The notes beneath the pieces are model-generated. The model was not told where the DNA came from. It worked only from the letters and a program-made list of their open reading frames with translations, and searched no databases. A stretch of 5,433 bases of DNA from JAPLGZ01 sp038225095 (GTDB lineage: Bacteria > Chloroflexota > Anaerolineae > Caldilineales > Caldilineaceae): NCBI GenBank assembly GCA_038225095.1, contig JBBREZ010000479.1, positions 1-5,433 of the forward strand. The letters run 5' to 3'. Position numbers and translations under genes: made by a program. Shown one piece after another: positions 1-5,433 of the stretch (the stretch's first letter is position 1; every line of letters starts with the position of its first letter).

Positions 1-2
1 CA

Positions 3-596
3 CAGACGGTTCGCGATCTGGCGGCATCTGTGCGAGAATTAAGTGACATCCAACGCCAGCATGAAGCGCGTTTTGGACGGGTTGAAACGGATATTGTTGA
101 AATAAAGACGGATGTGTCACAGCTCAAGACGAGTGTCGGCAAGCTTGAGACGAGTGTCGGCAAACTTGAAATCAATGTGGCGAAGCTCAGTGGAAGAGAT
201 TTGGAACGCCTGTTGCGCGAGCGACCATTCGTCTATCTCAGCCGGTTTGCCTTGCGCCTCAAGGCGGTTGGCGATGCCGAGTTGGCCGTGTTGTTGGAAG
301 ATGCCGTGGAGCGCGGGCTGCTGACGGAAGAAGAGGCCGAAGATGCCAAACTACTGGACGCCGTTGCCCGTGGTCGCCGGCGCAGTGATGCTGTCCCTAT
401 TTATTTGGTCGTCGAAGCTTCTGTGGTGATTAATTACCATGACCTGGAGCGCGCCGTTCGGCGGGCCGCGATTGTGGAAAAAGCCACTGGCGTGCCAACG
501 CTGCCAGTCGTGGCAGGTGAAAGTATGCTGGATGACGTGCGCCAACGGGCTGAACGCAGCGGCACTGGTTGGGTGATTTTATCACAGACGAATTGA
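3..596 (+). CDS. Coiled-coil protein with C-terminal nuclease-like domain, 5' partial
   Basis: The frame is open from the first base of the window, so the true start is probably upstream; a GTG at 30 is possible but has no good ribosome binding site. Numbering from that GTG, residues about 20-54 form heptads (TDIVEIK, TDVSQLK, TSVGKLE twice, INVAKLS), a clear coiled coil likely to drive oligomerisation. A helical segment follows (about 55-110, with RERPFVYLSRFALRLKAVGD), then a C-terminal alpha/beta domain with D120 before a strand ending VVEAS (E129) and a later VPTLPVVAGE strand. That layout resembles the PD-(D/E)XK nuclease fold, but the usual lysine of the ExK motif is replaced (E-A-S), so catalysis is doubtful. 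I recall similar proteins of unknown role in Chloroflexota and cyanobacteria. A decayed copy of the C-terminal domain lies downstream at 1376-1537. Function unknown. Confidence 0.8.
   Translation, partial: QTVRDLAASVRELSDIQRQHEARFGRVETDIVEIKTDVSQLKTSVGKLETSVGKLEINVAKLSGRDLERLLRERPFVYLSRFALRLKAVGDAELAVLLEDAVERGLLTEEEAEDAKLLDAVARGRRRSDAVPIYLVVEASVVINYHDLERAVRRAAIVEKATGVPTLPVVAGESMLDDVRQRAERSGTGWVILSQTN
87..191 (+). repeat. Five 21-bp in-frame repeats encoding coiled-coil heptads
   Basis: Units start at 87, 108, 129, 150 and 171, each encoding one heptad of the coiled coil. Units three and four (129-149 and 150-170) differ at only two bases and encode the identical peptide TSVGKLE. The outer units are diverged. 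The pattern suggests recent duplication of one heptad unit within an older repeat. Confidence 0.85.
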
Positions 597-609
597 AGCG
601 TTACCCAAG

Positions 610-615
610 TATAAT
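610..615 (+). promoter_or_regulatory. Candidate -10 box (TATAAT) for the Uma2 gene
   Basis: A perfect TATAAT lies 45 bases before the Uma2 start, just after the stop of the preceding gene. No convincing -35 hexamer sits 16-18 bases upstream (the sequence there is near GACGAA), and there is no extended TG motif. The box lies between the arms of a short inverted repeat, CCAAG at 605-609 and CTTGG at 618-622, which could be an operator or chance. A transcript from here would have a leader of about 40 bases. Confidence 0.4.
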
Positions 616-646
616 GGCTTGGAAAGTGGCGTCTAATCGAACGGAG

Positions 647-652
647 AGGAGG
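647..652 (+). promoter_or_regulatory. Perfect ribosome binding site AGGAGG for the Uma2 gene
   Basis: The full AGGAGG consensus stands 8 bases before the ATG at 661 and fixes that start. The following GGGTAAC (651-657) is the exact reverse complement of GTTACCC at 600-606, so read-through mRNA from the upstream gene could mask this site. Confidence 0.85.
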
Positions 653-660
653 GTAACTGG

Positions 661-1290
661 ATGAATACGATCACGGCGAATGCTACACTGATCGCAGATC
701 TTCAGACAAACACAACCCAGACGGCACCGGTCCACTTGATCTATGAAATGGCAGAAGAACCAATCTACTACCGTGATTACCAAACCGTGTTGCGCGGGGC
801 AGAAGAACCAGAAGAGATTATGGGCAGCAGTTACTTGCAATCATTTGTGATTAGCGTGTTGTTGCGCTACTTGATGCGCCATTTACCGGAAGTCTACGTC
901 GTGCTGACCAATGAATTGGGGCTACAATTGCCGGGGGGGAAATGGCGGGCTGCGGACATTGCGATTTATCATCAGGATCAGTTGCGCGACGTCCCCTTGC
1001 ATAATCGCTATCTTGCCATTCCGCCGCAAATCGTGATTGAAGTGGACACCCAGGCCGATCTGAGTCAATTTAATACACCACTAGATTATTACTACACCAA
1101 AACTGATGCGCTGCTGGATTTCGGCGTGAATAAAGTGATCTGGGTCTTTACAGATGCGCGCAAAGTGATGGTGGCCGAAAGTGGTCGTAACTGGATTACG
1201 CATGGCTGGGAGAGCGACGTGACTGTCTTGGGTGATGTGGTGGTGGATCTTGCCCAACTGGTGAATCAAGCTAATAGAGAAACCATTTAA
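661..1290 (+). CDS. Uma2 family (DUF820) putative endonuclease
   Basis: A complete 209-residue protein, of ordinary length for the family, starting at ATG behind a perfect AGGAGG. The PD-(D/E)XK-type core of Uma2 proteins is visible. An early helical part with IMGSSYLQSFVISVLLRYL (about 53-71) corresponds to the conserved helix after the N-terminal region. D99 lies in RAADIAIY, E127 in PPQIVIEVDT, and K147 falls in DYYYTKTDALLDFGV, followed by VNKVIWVFTDARKVMVAE, which matches the usual 'Y..GV.eyW.vdp....v.v' ending. D99, E127 and K147 are the likely metal-binding and catalytic residues. These families are strongly amplified in cyanobacteria and Chloroflexota; their cellular role is not established. 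There is no membrane segment, so it is expected to be cytoplasmic. It sits between a coiled-coil nuclease-like gene and a decayed relative of that gene, and is followed by a hairpin that may end transcription. Confidence 0.85.
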   Translation: MNTITANATLIADLQTNTTQTAPVHLIYEMAEEPIYYRDYQTVLRGAEEPEEIMGSSYLQSFVISVLLRYLMRHLPEVYVVLTNELGLQLPGGKWRAADIAIYHQDQLRDVPLHNRYLAIPPQIVIEVDTQADLSQFNTPLDYYYTKTDALLDFGVNKVIWVFTDARKVMVAESGRNWITHGWESDVTVLGDVVVDLAQLVNQANRETI

Positions 1291-1303
1291 AAGTCGGACA
1301 ATC

Positions 1304-1337
1304 GTAGGCACCCAGTGGGTACCCACTGGGTGCCTAC
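1304..1337. repeat. Perfect 34-bp palindrome with nested 11-bp inverted repeats
   Basis: Positions 1304-1320 and 1321-1337 are exact reverse complements with no spacer. Inside, ACCCAGTGGGT (1310-1320) and ACCCACTGGGT (1321-1331) are each nearly self-complementary and lie in tandem, bounded by GTAGGC and GCCTAC. The sequence can therefore fold as one long hairpin or as two small ones. Confidence 0.95.
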
Positions 1338-1346
1338 AGAATTTTT
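1304..1346 (+). terminator. Possible rho-independent terminator after the Uma2 gene
   Basis: The palindrome, starting 13 bases after the Uma2 stop, would form an RNA hairpin with a stem of about 15 bp closed by a GUAC loop. Five T residues follow at 1342-1346. The T run starts four bases after the stem (AGAA between), which is less tight than a classical terminator, so a protein-binding or repeat-element role is also possible. Confidence 0.45.
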
Positions 1347-1375
1347 GTCATGTTTATCTGCTTTCTCTATAAGAC

Positions 1376-1537
1376 TTGAGTAAAGCGCGACTTGACGCTG
1401 TTGCCCGTGGTCGCGGTCAGAGCGATGTTGTGCCGATTTATTGGGTGGTCGAAACTTCCGTGGTCATTGATCAATACGACTTTGATCGCGCCGTTCGATT
1501 GGGCGCTAGCTGGGTGATTGTGGCACAACCGCAGTGC
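1376..1537 (+). pseudogene. Decayed fragment of a paralogue of the coiled-coil nuclease-like gene
   Basis: The frame reads LDAVARGRGQSDVVPIYWVV and so on, matching LDAVARGRRRSDAVPIYLVV of the gene ending at 596. The match covers the 'VVE.SVVI' strand and continues to RAVR (1487-1498). It then jumps directly to LGASWVIVAQPQ, which matches SGTGWVILSQTN at the end of the intact protein. Thirty-two codons (96 bases, equivalent to 462-557) are missing in frame, and the whole coiled coil and helical region are absent. The parent stop TGA (594-596) corresponds to TGC at 1535-1537, so the frame runs on to 1648 through unrelated sequence. The only possible start is a TTG at 1376 with no ribosome binding site. 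I call it a remnant; expression of a 90-residue protein is unlikely. Confidence 0.8.
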
Positions 1538-1831
1538 GTTTTCTTATTTTTGTACACGGATTTCAGGATAAACACAGATAAAATCGGTTCAGCGGTGTCA
1601 TCAATGCTAGGTGATATGTGCCGACCGAAGTCGATTTATGCACGTTGATCCCAACAAAGCAGTTTGTAAACTTAACGGGGAACTACGTACCATTTTGGCC
1701 ACTGATCACGTGAGATAATCCTACAGATATGCTAAGATTGTCCAGATTGACTTTATATCTGCGTCTGCTTGCTGATATCGATCTGAAGCAGGCTGCTAGC
1801 AAAGTGATTTTAATGTATAGGTGCTATCGCA
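1538..1831. other. Intergenic stretch without a supported gene
   Basis: I see no gene here on either strand. The left part (1538-1648) is read-through of the degraded frame. It includes two loosely similar 18-base units, starting ACACGGAT (1554) and ACACAGAT (1572). An 8-bp palindrome TCACGTGA is at 1706-1713, followed by GATAAT at 1714-1719, which resembles a -10 box but has no matching -35. The promoter of fcl should lie in this stretch, but I cannot place it. Confidence 0.6.
1819..1823 (+). promoter_or_regulatory. Ribosome binding site of fcl (AGGTG)
   Basis: AGGTG stands 8 bases before the ATG at 1832, a suitable spacing, and supports this start. Confidence 0.6.
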
Positions 1832-2827
1832 ATGAATTTTCAAGCAACTTGGCCGGATAGCAAAGAATTCTGGCGTGATAAGCGCGTGGTTGTGACGGGT
1901 GGCGCTGGTTTCCTTGGTTCCAATGTGGTTAGCCAATTAATCGATGCAGGTTGTGAACAAGTTTTTGTACCGCGCAGCCGAGTATATGATCTCACCCATA
2001 TGGAAGCAGTCAAGCAACTTTATACAGATGCTAGACCTGATATCGTCATTCATCTGGCCGCCAAAGTGGGCGGCATCGGCGCCAACCGTGAGAACCCTGG
2101 CAAGTTTTTCTATGATAACTTGATGATGGGTGTCCAGATGATTGAAGTTGGGCGCCAAGTGAACCTGGAAAAGTTTGTTTGTCTTGGCACGGTCTGTGCC
2201 TATCCAAAATTTACGCCTGTGCCTTTTCATGAAGCTGAACTCTGGAACGGCTATCCTGAAGAGACCAATGCCCCTTATGGGATTGCCAAAAAAACGTTGC
2301 TAGTCCAATTACGGGCGTATCGGCAACAGTATGATTTTAATGGAATTTTTCTGCTGCCTACGAATCTTTATGGCCCGGGCGATAATTTTGACCCGACTTC
2401 GTCGCATGTTATTCCTGCGTTGATTAAAAAGTGTATTGATGCTATCCGTTCTAATACACCTTATATTGAGTGTTGGGGGACAGGGAGTGCATCACGCGAG
2501 TTTCTCTATGTCAAAGATGCGGCGCAGGCCATTATTGCAGCTACGGAGCATTTCCATGGGGATGAGCCCGTGAACATTGGGGCGCACCGTGAGATCTCTA
2601 TTCGAGAATTGGTGATCCTCATTGCTGAATTGACCGGATTTCAGGGTGAGATCCGTTGGGATGCGAGCAAACCCGATGGTCAACCGCGTCGTTGTTTGGA
2701 TACAACGCGCGCAGAAGAGGCATTTGGCTTCGTTTCAAACACGGATTTTCGCTCTGGACTTCAGGAAACAATTAATTATTACAATAGTCAATTGCCAATT
2801 TTTGCAGCTATACTCAAGTCAGAATGA
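1832..2827 (+). CDS. fcl: GDP-L-fucose synthase (GDP-4-keto-6-deoxymannose epimerase/reductase)
   Basis: This cytoplasmic enzyme epimerises C3 and C5 of GDP-4-dehydro-6-deoxy-D-mannose and reduces C4 with NADPH, giving GDP-L-fucose. The 331-residue length fits the family. An N-terminal Rossmann motif GGAGFLG (GxxGxxG, residues 23-29) binds the cofactor, and HLAAKVGGIGANRENP (74-89) is a family signature. The active site is readable: LGTVCAYPK gives T120 and C122, APYGIAKK gives Y149 and K153, and SSHVIPAL gives H192. Further signatures are PTNLYGPGDNFDP (176-188), REFLYVKDA (222-230) and DASKPDGQPRR (277-287). The usual catalytic serine is threonine here, as I recall in many related sequences, so activity is expected. 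Its substrate comes from Gmd, which is not in the window. It likely serves the same glycan as the downstream flippase and aminotransferase, though a structured element of about 178 bp separates them. The last two bases of its stop codon fall within that element's left repeat. Confidence 0.93.
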   Translation: MNFQATWPDSKEFWRDKRVVVTGGAGFLGSNVVSQLIDAGCEQVFVPRSRVYDLTHMEAVKQLYTDARPDIVIHLAAKVGGIGANRENPGKFFYDNLMMGVQMIEVGRQVNLEKFVCLGTVCAYPKFTPVPFHEAELWNGYPEETNAPYGIAKKTLLVQLRAYRQQYDFNGIFLLPTNLYGPGDNFDPTSSHVIPALIKKCIDAIRSNTPYIECWGTGSASREFLYVKDAAQAIIAATEHFHGDEPVNIGAHREISIRELVILIAELTGFQGEIRWDASKPDGQPRRCLDTTRAEEAFGFVSNTDFRSGLQETINYYNSQLPIFAAILKSE

Positions 2828-3003
2828 AAACCGGAGATTTACCCCACCCGCGCCCTAAAGGCGGTTGCCTGCCAGGCGCGCCCCCCTAGGAAGGGAGGGG
2901 ACTGTTCGCACCGCGGGCACACAGCGCCATCAGGGACAGGCACAGTCACCGTTCCTCCCCCGTCCTGGGGGCGGTTAGGAGGGGGTAAAAAACTCCGCTT
3001 TTC
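2826..3003. repeat. GC-rich, self-complementary element with terminal inverted repeats (MITE-like)
   Basis: The left end (2826-2845: GAAAA, then CGGAG, then TTTACCCC) matches the reverse complement of the right end (2982-3003), with two mismatches and a 2-base gap. The interior also pairs: AGGAAGGGAGGGG then ACTGT (2888-2905) faces ACAGT then a CCTCCCCC-containing stretch ending CCTGG (2942-2968). Local hairpins include GCCTG-C-CAGGC (2867-2877) and CCCCC-GTCCT-GGGGG (2957-2971). Most of the element could form one long imperfect hairpin. It is much richer in G and C than the flanking glycan genes and contains no supported reading frame. No clear target-site duplication is visible. It could be a non-autonomous mobile element, an extragenic palindromic repeat, or a structured RNA or transcription attenuator in the operon. 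Confidence 0.65.
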
Positions 3004-3097
3004 AAATTGATACCAGTTTAGCTAGGAGTGATAGAACGATTTCTTCAACACGATATAGCATTCTTACAGAATAGTACTGGTCTGCAACTAAAGAGAA

Positions 3098-4483
3098 ATG
3101 GTTAATTTGTCTCGTGCTCGTCGCTACTTTGCTCTTACCTTCAATCGTGATCAACCACTTGATCACGGGGAACGCCGCTATCAGCGAATTTTGCAAACAA
3201 CGCTGACTGCACTGGCGAGTAGGGGCATCGCATTGCTTGTCAGCTTCATTTCTGTGCCACTAACAATTCATTACCTTGGTACAGAGCGCTATGGTATATG
3301 GGTGACGATCAGTACACTTCTTGCATGGCTAACGATTGCTGATCTGGGATTAGGTAATGGCTTGACCAATGCATTATCCGATGCCTATGGCAAAGAACGT
3401 TCTGATCTTGCCCAACGCTATGTAGCCACAACGTTTTGGTTGTTGAGTGGGATTGCGTTCATACTTTTAGTCGTCATTACGATTCTTTGGCGTTGGATTG
3501 ACTGGTCATATATATTTAACATCAAATCAGCGCTTGGCAAAGCAGAAATCCCTGTGGTAATGGCGTTATCTATTGCACTTTTTCTGTTGAATTTTCCGTT
3601 GTCGGTTGTGCCTAAGATTTATGGGGCCTACCAAGAAGGCGTAATAGCTAATTATTGGGCAGCGGGTGGTAGTATTGCTAGCGTAATTTCGTTGATCGGA
3701 GTTACACAAACGCAAGGTGGGTTAGTGTGGTTAGTTTTGGCTGTCTCTGGGACGCAAGTATTGGTTTTGACTCTCAACACAATGTGGCTGTTCTTTAAGC
3801 ACAAACCCTGGTTATTGCCACGCATATCCTTGGTGCAACGTAGTATTGTCAGTAAGCTTGCGGGTATAGGTGGAATGTTCTTTGTAGTGCAGGCCGCTGC
3901 ATTAATCTTATTTCAGACCGATAATCTAGTGATCGCCCACTATTTAGGAGCCGAGCATGTAACAGGGTATAACATTACGTACCGACTTTTCAGTTACGTA
4001 GGAATTATACAATCTCTCTATTTGATTCCACTTTGGCCTGCCTATACTGAAGCCGCAGCACGTAATGAATGGATGTGGATCAAACGTACTTTTAATCGGA
4101 CCTTAAGCTTGAGTATGGTGATTTTGGGTCTGCTTGTCATAGTGCTTATCATCACCGCACAACGGATAATTAGTGTTTGGACGTCGCAAATGGTTCAAGC
4201 CTCATACTCATTGGTTCTTCTCATGGCGATTTGGACAATTATGTCTATTTGGGGTAACAACTTTGCTTATTTGCAAAATGGACTAGGTCGAATTCGCTTT
4301 CAGGCAATTGGCGGTTGCTTAATGGCTGCATTGAACATTGTTCTCTCTATTTTGTGGGTAGAGCGATTTGGCGAGATTGGTGTCATTGCAGCTACTATAG
4401 TTTCATATGGCTGCATAACAGTTATTGGTTCACCTATCGATGTATATATTACACTGCATAAAAAAATGAAAATTTATGGATAA
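3098..4483 (+). CDS. Oligosaccharide flippase family protein (Wzx/RfbX-like)
   Basis: A 461-residue integral membrane protein of the polysaccharide transporter family, which flips undecaprenyl-linked repeat units from the cytoplasmic to the outer face of the membrane. About twelve hydrophobic segments are visible, near residues 42-60, 66-86, 110-131, 151-171, 183-203, 208-232, 257-282, 294-314, 336-356, 369-389, 402-420 and 427-447. The first two carry the typical wording SVPLTIHYLGTERYGIWVTI and ADLGLGNGLTNALSDAYG, characteristic of this group. A basic cytoplasmic N-terminus (residues 1-40) precedes helix one. The ATG at 3098 has only a weak purine-rich AAGAGA upstream, so the start is likely rather than proven. 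The stop overlaps the next gene by 8 bp. The substrate is inferred to be the fucose- and/or perosamine-containing glycan made by its neighbours. A Wzx symbol would be reasonable, but the repeat unit is unknown. Confidence 0.9.
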   Translation: MVNLSRARRYFALTFNRDQPLDHGERRYQRILQTTLTALASRGIALLVSFISVPLTIHYLGTERYGIWVTISTLLAWLTIADLGLGNGLTNALSDAYGKERSDLAQRYVATTFWLLSGIAFILLVVITILWRWIDWSYIFNIKSALGKAEIPVVMALSIALFLLNFPLSVVPKIYGAYQEGVIANYWAAGGSIASVISLIGVTQTQGGLVWLVLAVSGTQVLVLTLNTMWLFFKHKPWLLPRISLVQRSIVSKLAGIGGMFFVVQAAALILFQTDNLVIAHYLGAEHVTGYNITYRLFSYVGIIQSLYLIPLWPAYTEAAARNEWMWIKRTFNRTLSLSMVILGLLVIVLIITAQRIISVWTSQMVQASYSLVLLMAIWTIMSIWGNNFAYLQNGLGRIRFQAIGGCLMAALNIVLSILWVERFGEIGVIAATIVSYGCITVIGSPIDVYITLHKKMKIYG

Positions 4484-5433
4484 TAAGCGAATCTATATAC
4501 CTGTCTATCAACCTTCTTTGGCTGGTAACGAAAAAAAATATGTTAATGAGTGTTTAGACTCTACTTGGATATCGTCCAAAGGCAAGTTTATAAAGCTCTT
4601 TGAAGAAAGCTTTGCCCACTATACCGGCGCACAATATGCGACCGCTGTTTGCAACGGAACTGTTGCACTGCATTTGGCATTGCTCGCACTTGGCATTGGG
4701 ACCGGCGATGAAGTGATTGTGCCTACATTGACATACATTGCTTCCGTCAATTCGATTGCCTATGTGGGTGCACATCCTGTGTTCGTGGATTCATGTCGTA
4801 ATTCATGGCAACTCGATCCTGATGATATAAAACGCAAGATTACGCCACGCACTCGAGCCATTATGGTTGTCCATTTATACGGTCACCCTGCGGATATGGA
4901 CGCAATTATGACAATCGCACGCGAACATAATTTGCTAGTAATTGAAGATTGTGCTGAAGCGTTTGGCTCGCGGATCGGGGAGCAGCATGTTGGCACTTTC
5001 GGTGACATTGCGACGTTTAGTTTCTTCGGCAATAAAACGATCACGACGGGTGAAGGTGGTATGGTAATAACCAATGATGCAACGCTCTATGAGCGATCTG
5101 TTCATTTCAAAGGGCAAGGTTTGGCCAAACATCGCACATACTGGCATGACGTTATTGGTTACAACTATCGTATGACAAACATTTGCGCAGCGATCGGTTT
5201 AGCACAAATGGAACGTGCGAGCGAACTTTTAGAGAAGAAACTAGCAGGAGCAAAAAGGTATGATGAATTATTAGCGCATCTTCCTATTGAGACCCATCGT
5301 CCTAGTCGTTCAAACCTCTTACATAGTTATTGGATGTATTCTATTCTTGTCCCAAATGGTATACGAGACGTAGTTATGGAAGATTTGAGCAATGCCAAAT
5401 GCAGTGCAACAGTTCCGTTGCAAACAGCGGTCG
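4476..5433 (+). CDS. per: GDP-perosamine synthase-like DegT/DnrJ/EryC1/StrS aminotransferase, 3' partial
   Basis: A PLP-dependent sugar aminotransferase expected to convert GDP-4-dehydro-6-deoxy-D-mannose plus glutamate to GDP-perosamine. 319 codons are present, and about 50 residues are missing beyond the window if it has the usual length of about 370. Features include YVNECLDSTWISSKGKFI (22-39), a perosamine-synthase-like signature; CNGTVALHLAL (59-69) with the G61-T62 phosphate-binding turn; and VIEDCAEAFGS (155-165) with D158 for the PLP ring nitrogen. FSFFGNKTITTGEGG (181-195) carries K187 for the internal aldimine, and GYNYRMTNICAAIGLAQMER (228-247) follows. These closely resemble remembered Caulobacter PerA and E. 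coli O157 Per/RfbE sequences. A different 4-amino-6-deoxysugar product cannot be excluded. The ATG at 4476 lies inside the end of the flippase gene (overlap ATGGATAA), which implies translational coupling and explains the lack of its own strong ribosome binding site. Confidence 0.88.
   Translation, partial: MDNKRIYIPVYQPSLAGNEKKYVNECLDSTWISSKGKFIKLFEESFAHYTGAQYATAVCNGTVALHLALLALGIGTGDEVIVPTLTYIASVNSIAYVGAHPVFVDSCRNSWQLDPDDIKRKITPRTRAIMVVHLYGHPADMDAIMTIAREHNLLVIEDCAEAFGSRIGEQHVGTFGDIATFSFFGNKTITTGEGGMVITNDATLYERSVHFKGQGLAKHRTYWHDVIGYNYRMTNICAAIGLAQMERASELLEKKLAGAKRYDELLAHLPIETHRPSRSNLLHSYWMYSILVPNGIRDVVMEDLSNAKCSATVPLQTAV

Noticed and set aside
30..32. GTG at 30 as the true start of the first gene
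   Set aside because: The frame stays open to the window edge, with helix-like residues (TVRDLAAS) upstream and no convincing ribosome binding site before the GTG, so I treat the gene as 5' partial.
87..191. CRISPR-like array
   Set aside because: The repeats are contiguous 21-bp coding units without spacers and lie within a coiled-coil reading frame.
601..840. Minus-strand reading frame opposite the Uma2 start
   Set aside because: It lies across a promoter-like spacer and the well-supported Uma2 gene, has no recognisable domain and no ribosome binding site.
1376..1648. A 90-residue reading frame as an intact small gene
   Set aside because: It starts at TTG without a ribosome binding site. 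Its N-terminal half is a deleted copy of the upstream gene's C-terminal domain, and the rest is read-through past a lost stop.
1693..1719. Promoter for fcl at GATAAT (1714-1719)
   Set aside because: The -10-like box is good, but no -35 hexamer fits at 16-18 bases, and it lies more than 110 bases before the gene; not enough to annotate.
1937..2230. Minus-strand reading frame inside fcl
   Set aside because: It is antisense to the conserved fcl coding sequence, and its composition follows from the opposite strand.
2646..2858. Plus-strand reading frame running from fcl into the GC-rich element
   Set aside because: It is out of frame with fcl, overlaps its conserved C-terminus, and has no domain or start signal.
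3007..3035. Promoter for the flippase gene (TTGATA at 3007 and a weak -10 near 3030)
   Set aside because: The -35 is good, but the -10 (GATAGA) matches at only three positions, and the gene may be transcribed from fcl.
4554..5147. Several minus-strand reading frames opposite the aminotransferase gene
   Set aside because: The plus strand encodes a continuous, strongly conserved PLP enzyme from 4476 to the window end; the antisense frames have no family resemblance.

Overview
The window looks like bacterial chromosome, most likely from a filamentous or multicellular member of the Chloroflexota (a cyanobacterium is the main alternative). Three things suggest this: a Uma2-type (DUF820) nuclease-fold gene, a coiled-coil protein with a C-terminal domain of a type I recall from Chloroflexota, and wording of the fucose synthase and flippase that resembles Chloroflexota homologues. 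The assignment is from memory of these families and was not tested by a search. All supported genes are on the plus strand.

Left part (1-1537): accessory nuclease-fold genes. It begins inside a coiled-coil protein gene (to 596) that contains a 21-bp tandem repeat encoding heptads. A short spacer carrying a TATAAT box and a perfect AGGAGG ribosome binding site leads to a complete Uma2-family gene (661-1290). A perfect 34-bp palindrome follows, possibly a terminator. Then comes a decayed copy of the C-terminal domain of the first gene (about 1376-1537), with an internal in-frame deletion and a lost stop codon. Positions 1538-1831 hold no convincing gene.

Right part (1832-5433): the start of a surface-polysaccharide locus. 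It encodes GDP-L-fucose synthase (fcl), a 12-helix oligosaccharide flippase and a GDP-perosamine synthase-like aminotransferase that runs off the window end. Fcl and the aminotransferase both use GDP-4-dehydro-6-deoxy-D-mannose, the product of GDP-mannose 4,6-dehydratase (Gmd). The locus therefore appears able to make two deoxyhexose donors, GDP-L-fucose and GDP-perosamine, from one intermediate; the flippase would export the lipid-linked repeat unit. No gmd, glycosyltransferase or polymerase gene is inside the window. The flippase and aminotransferase genes overlap by 8 bp and are surely co-transcribed.

Between fcl and the flippase gene lies a GC-rich, strongly self-complementary element of about 178 bp with imperfect terminal inverted repeats. 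Its left end includes the last two bases of the fcl stop codon. This element, the nested palindrome at 1304-1337 and the decayed paralogue are the least ordinary parts of the window. I found no clear evidence for a wholly new multi-gene system.
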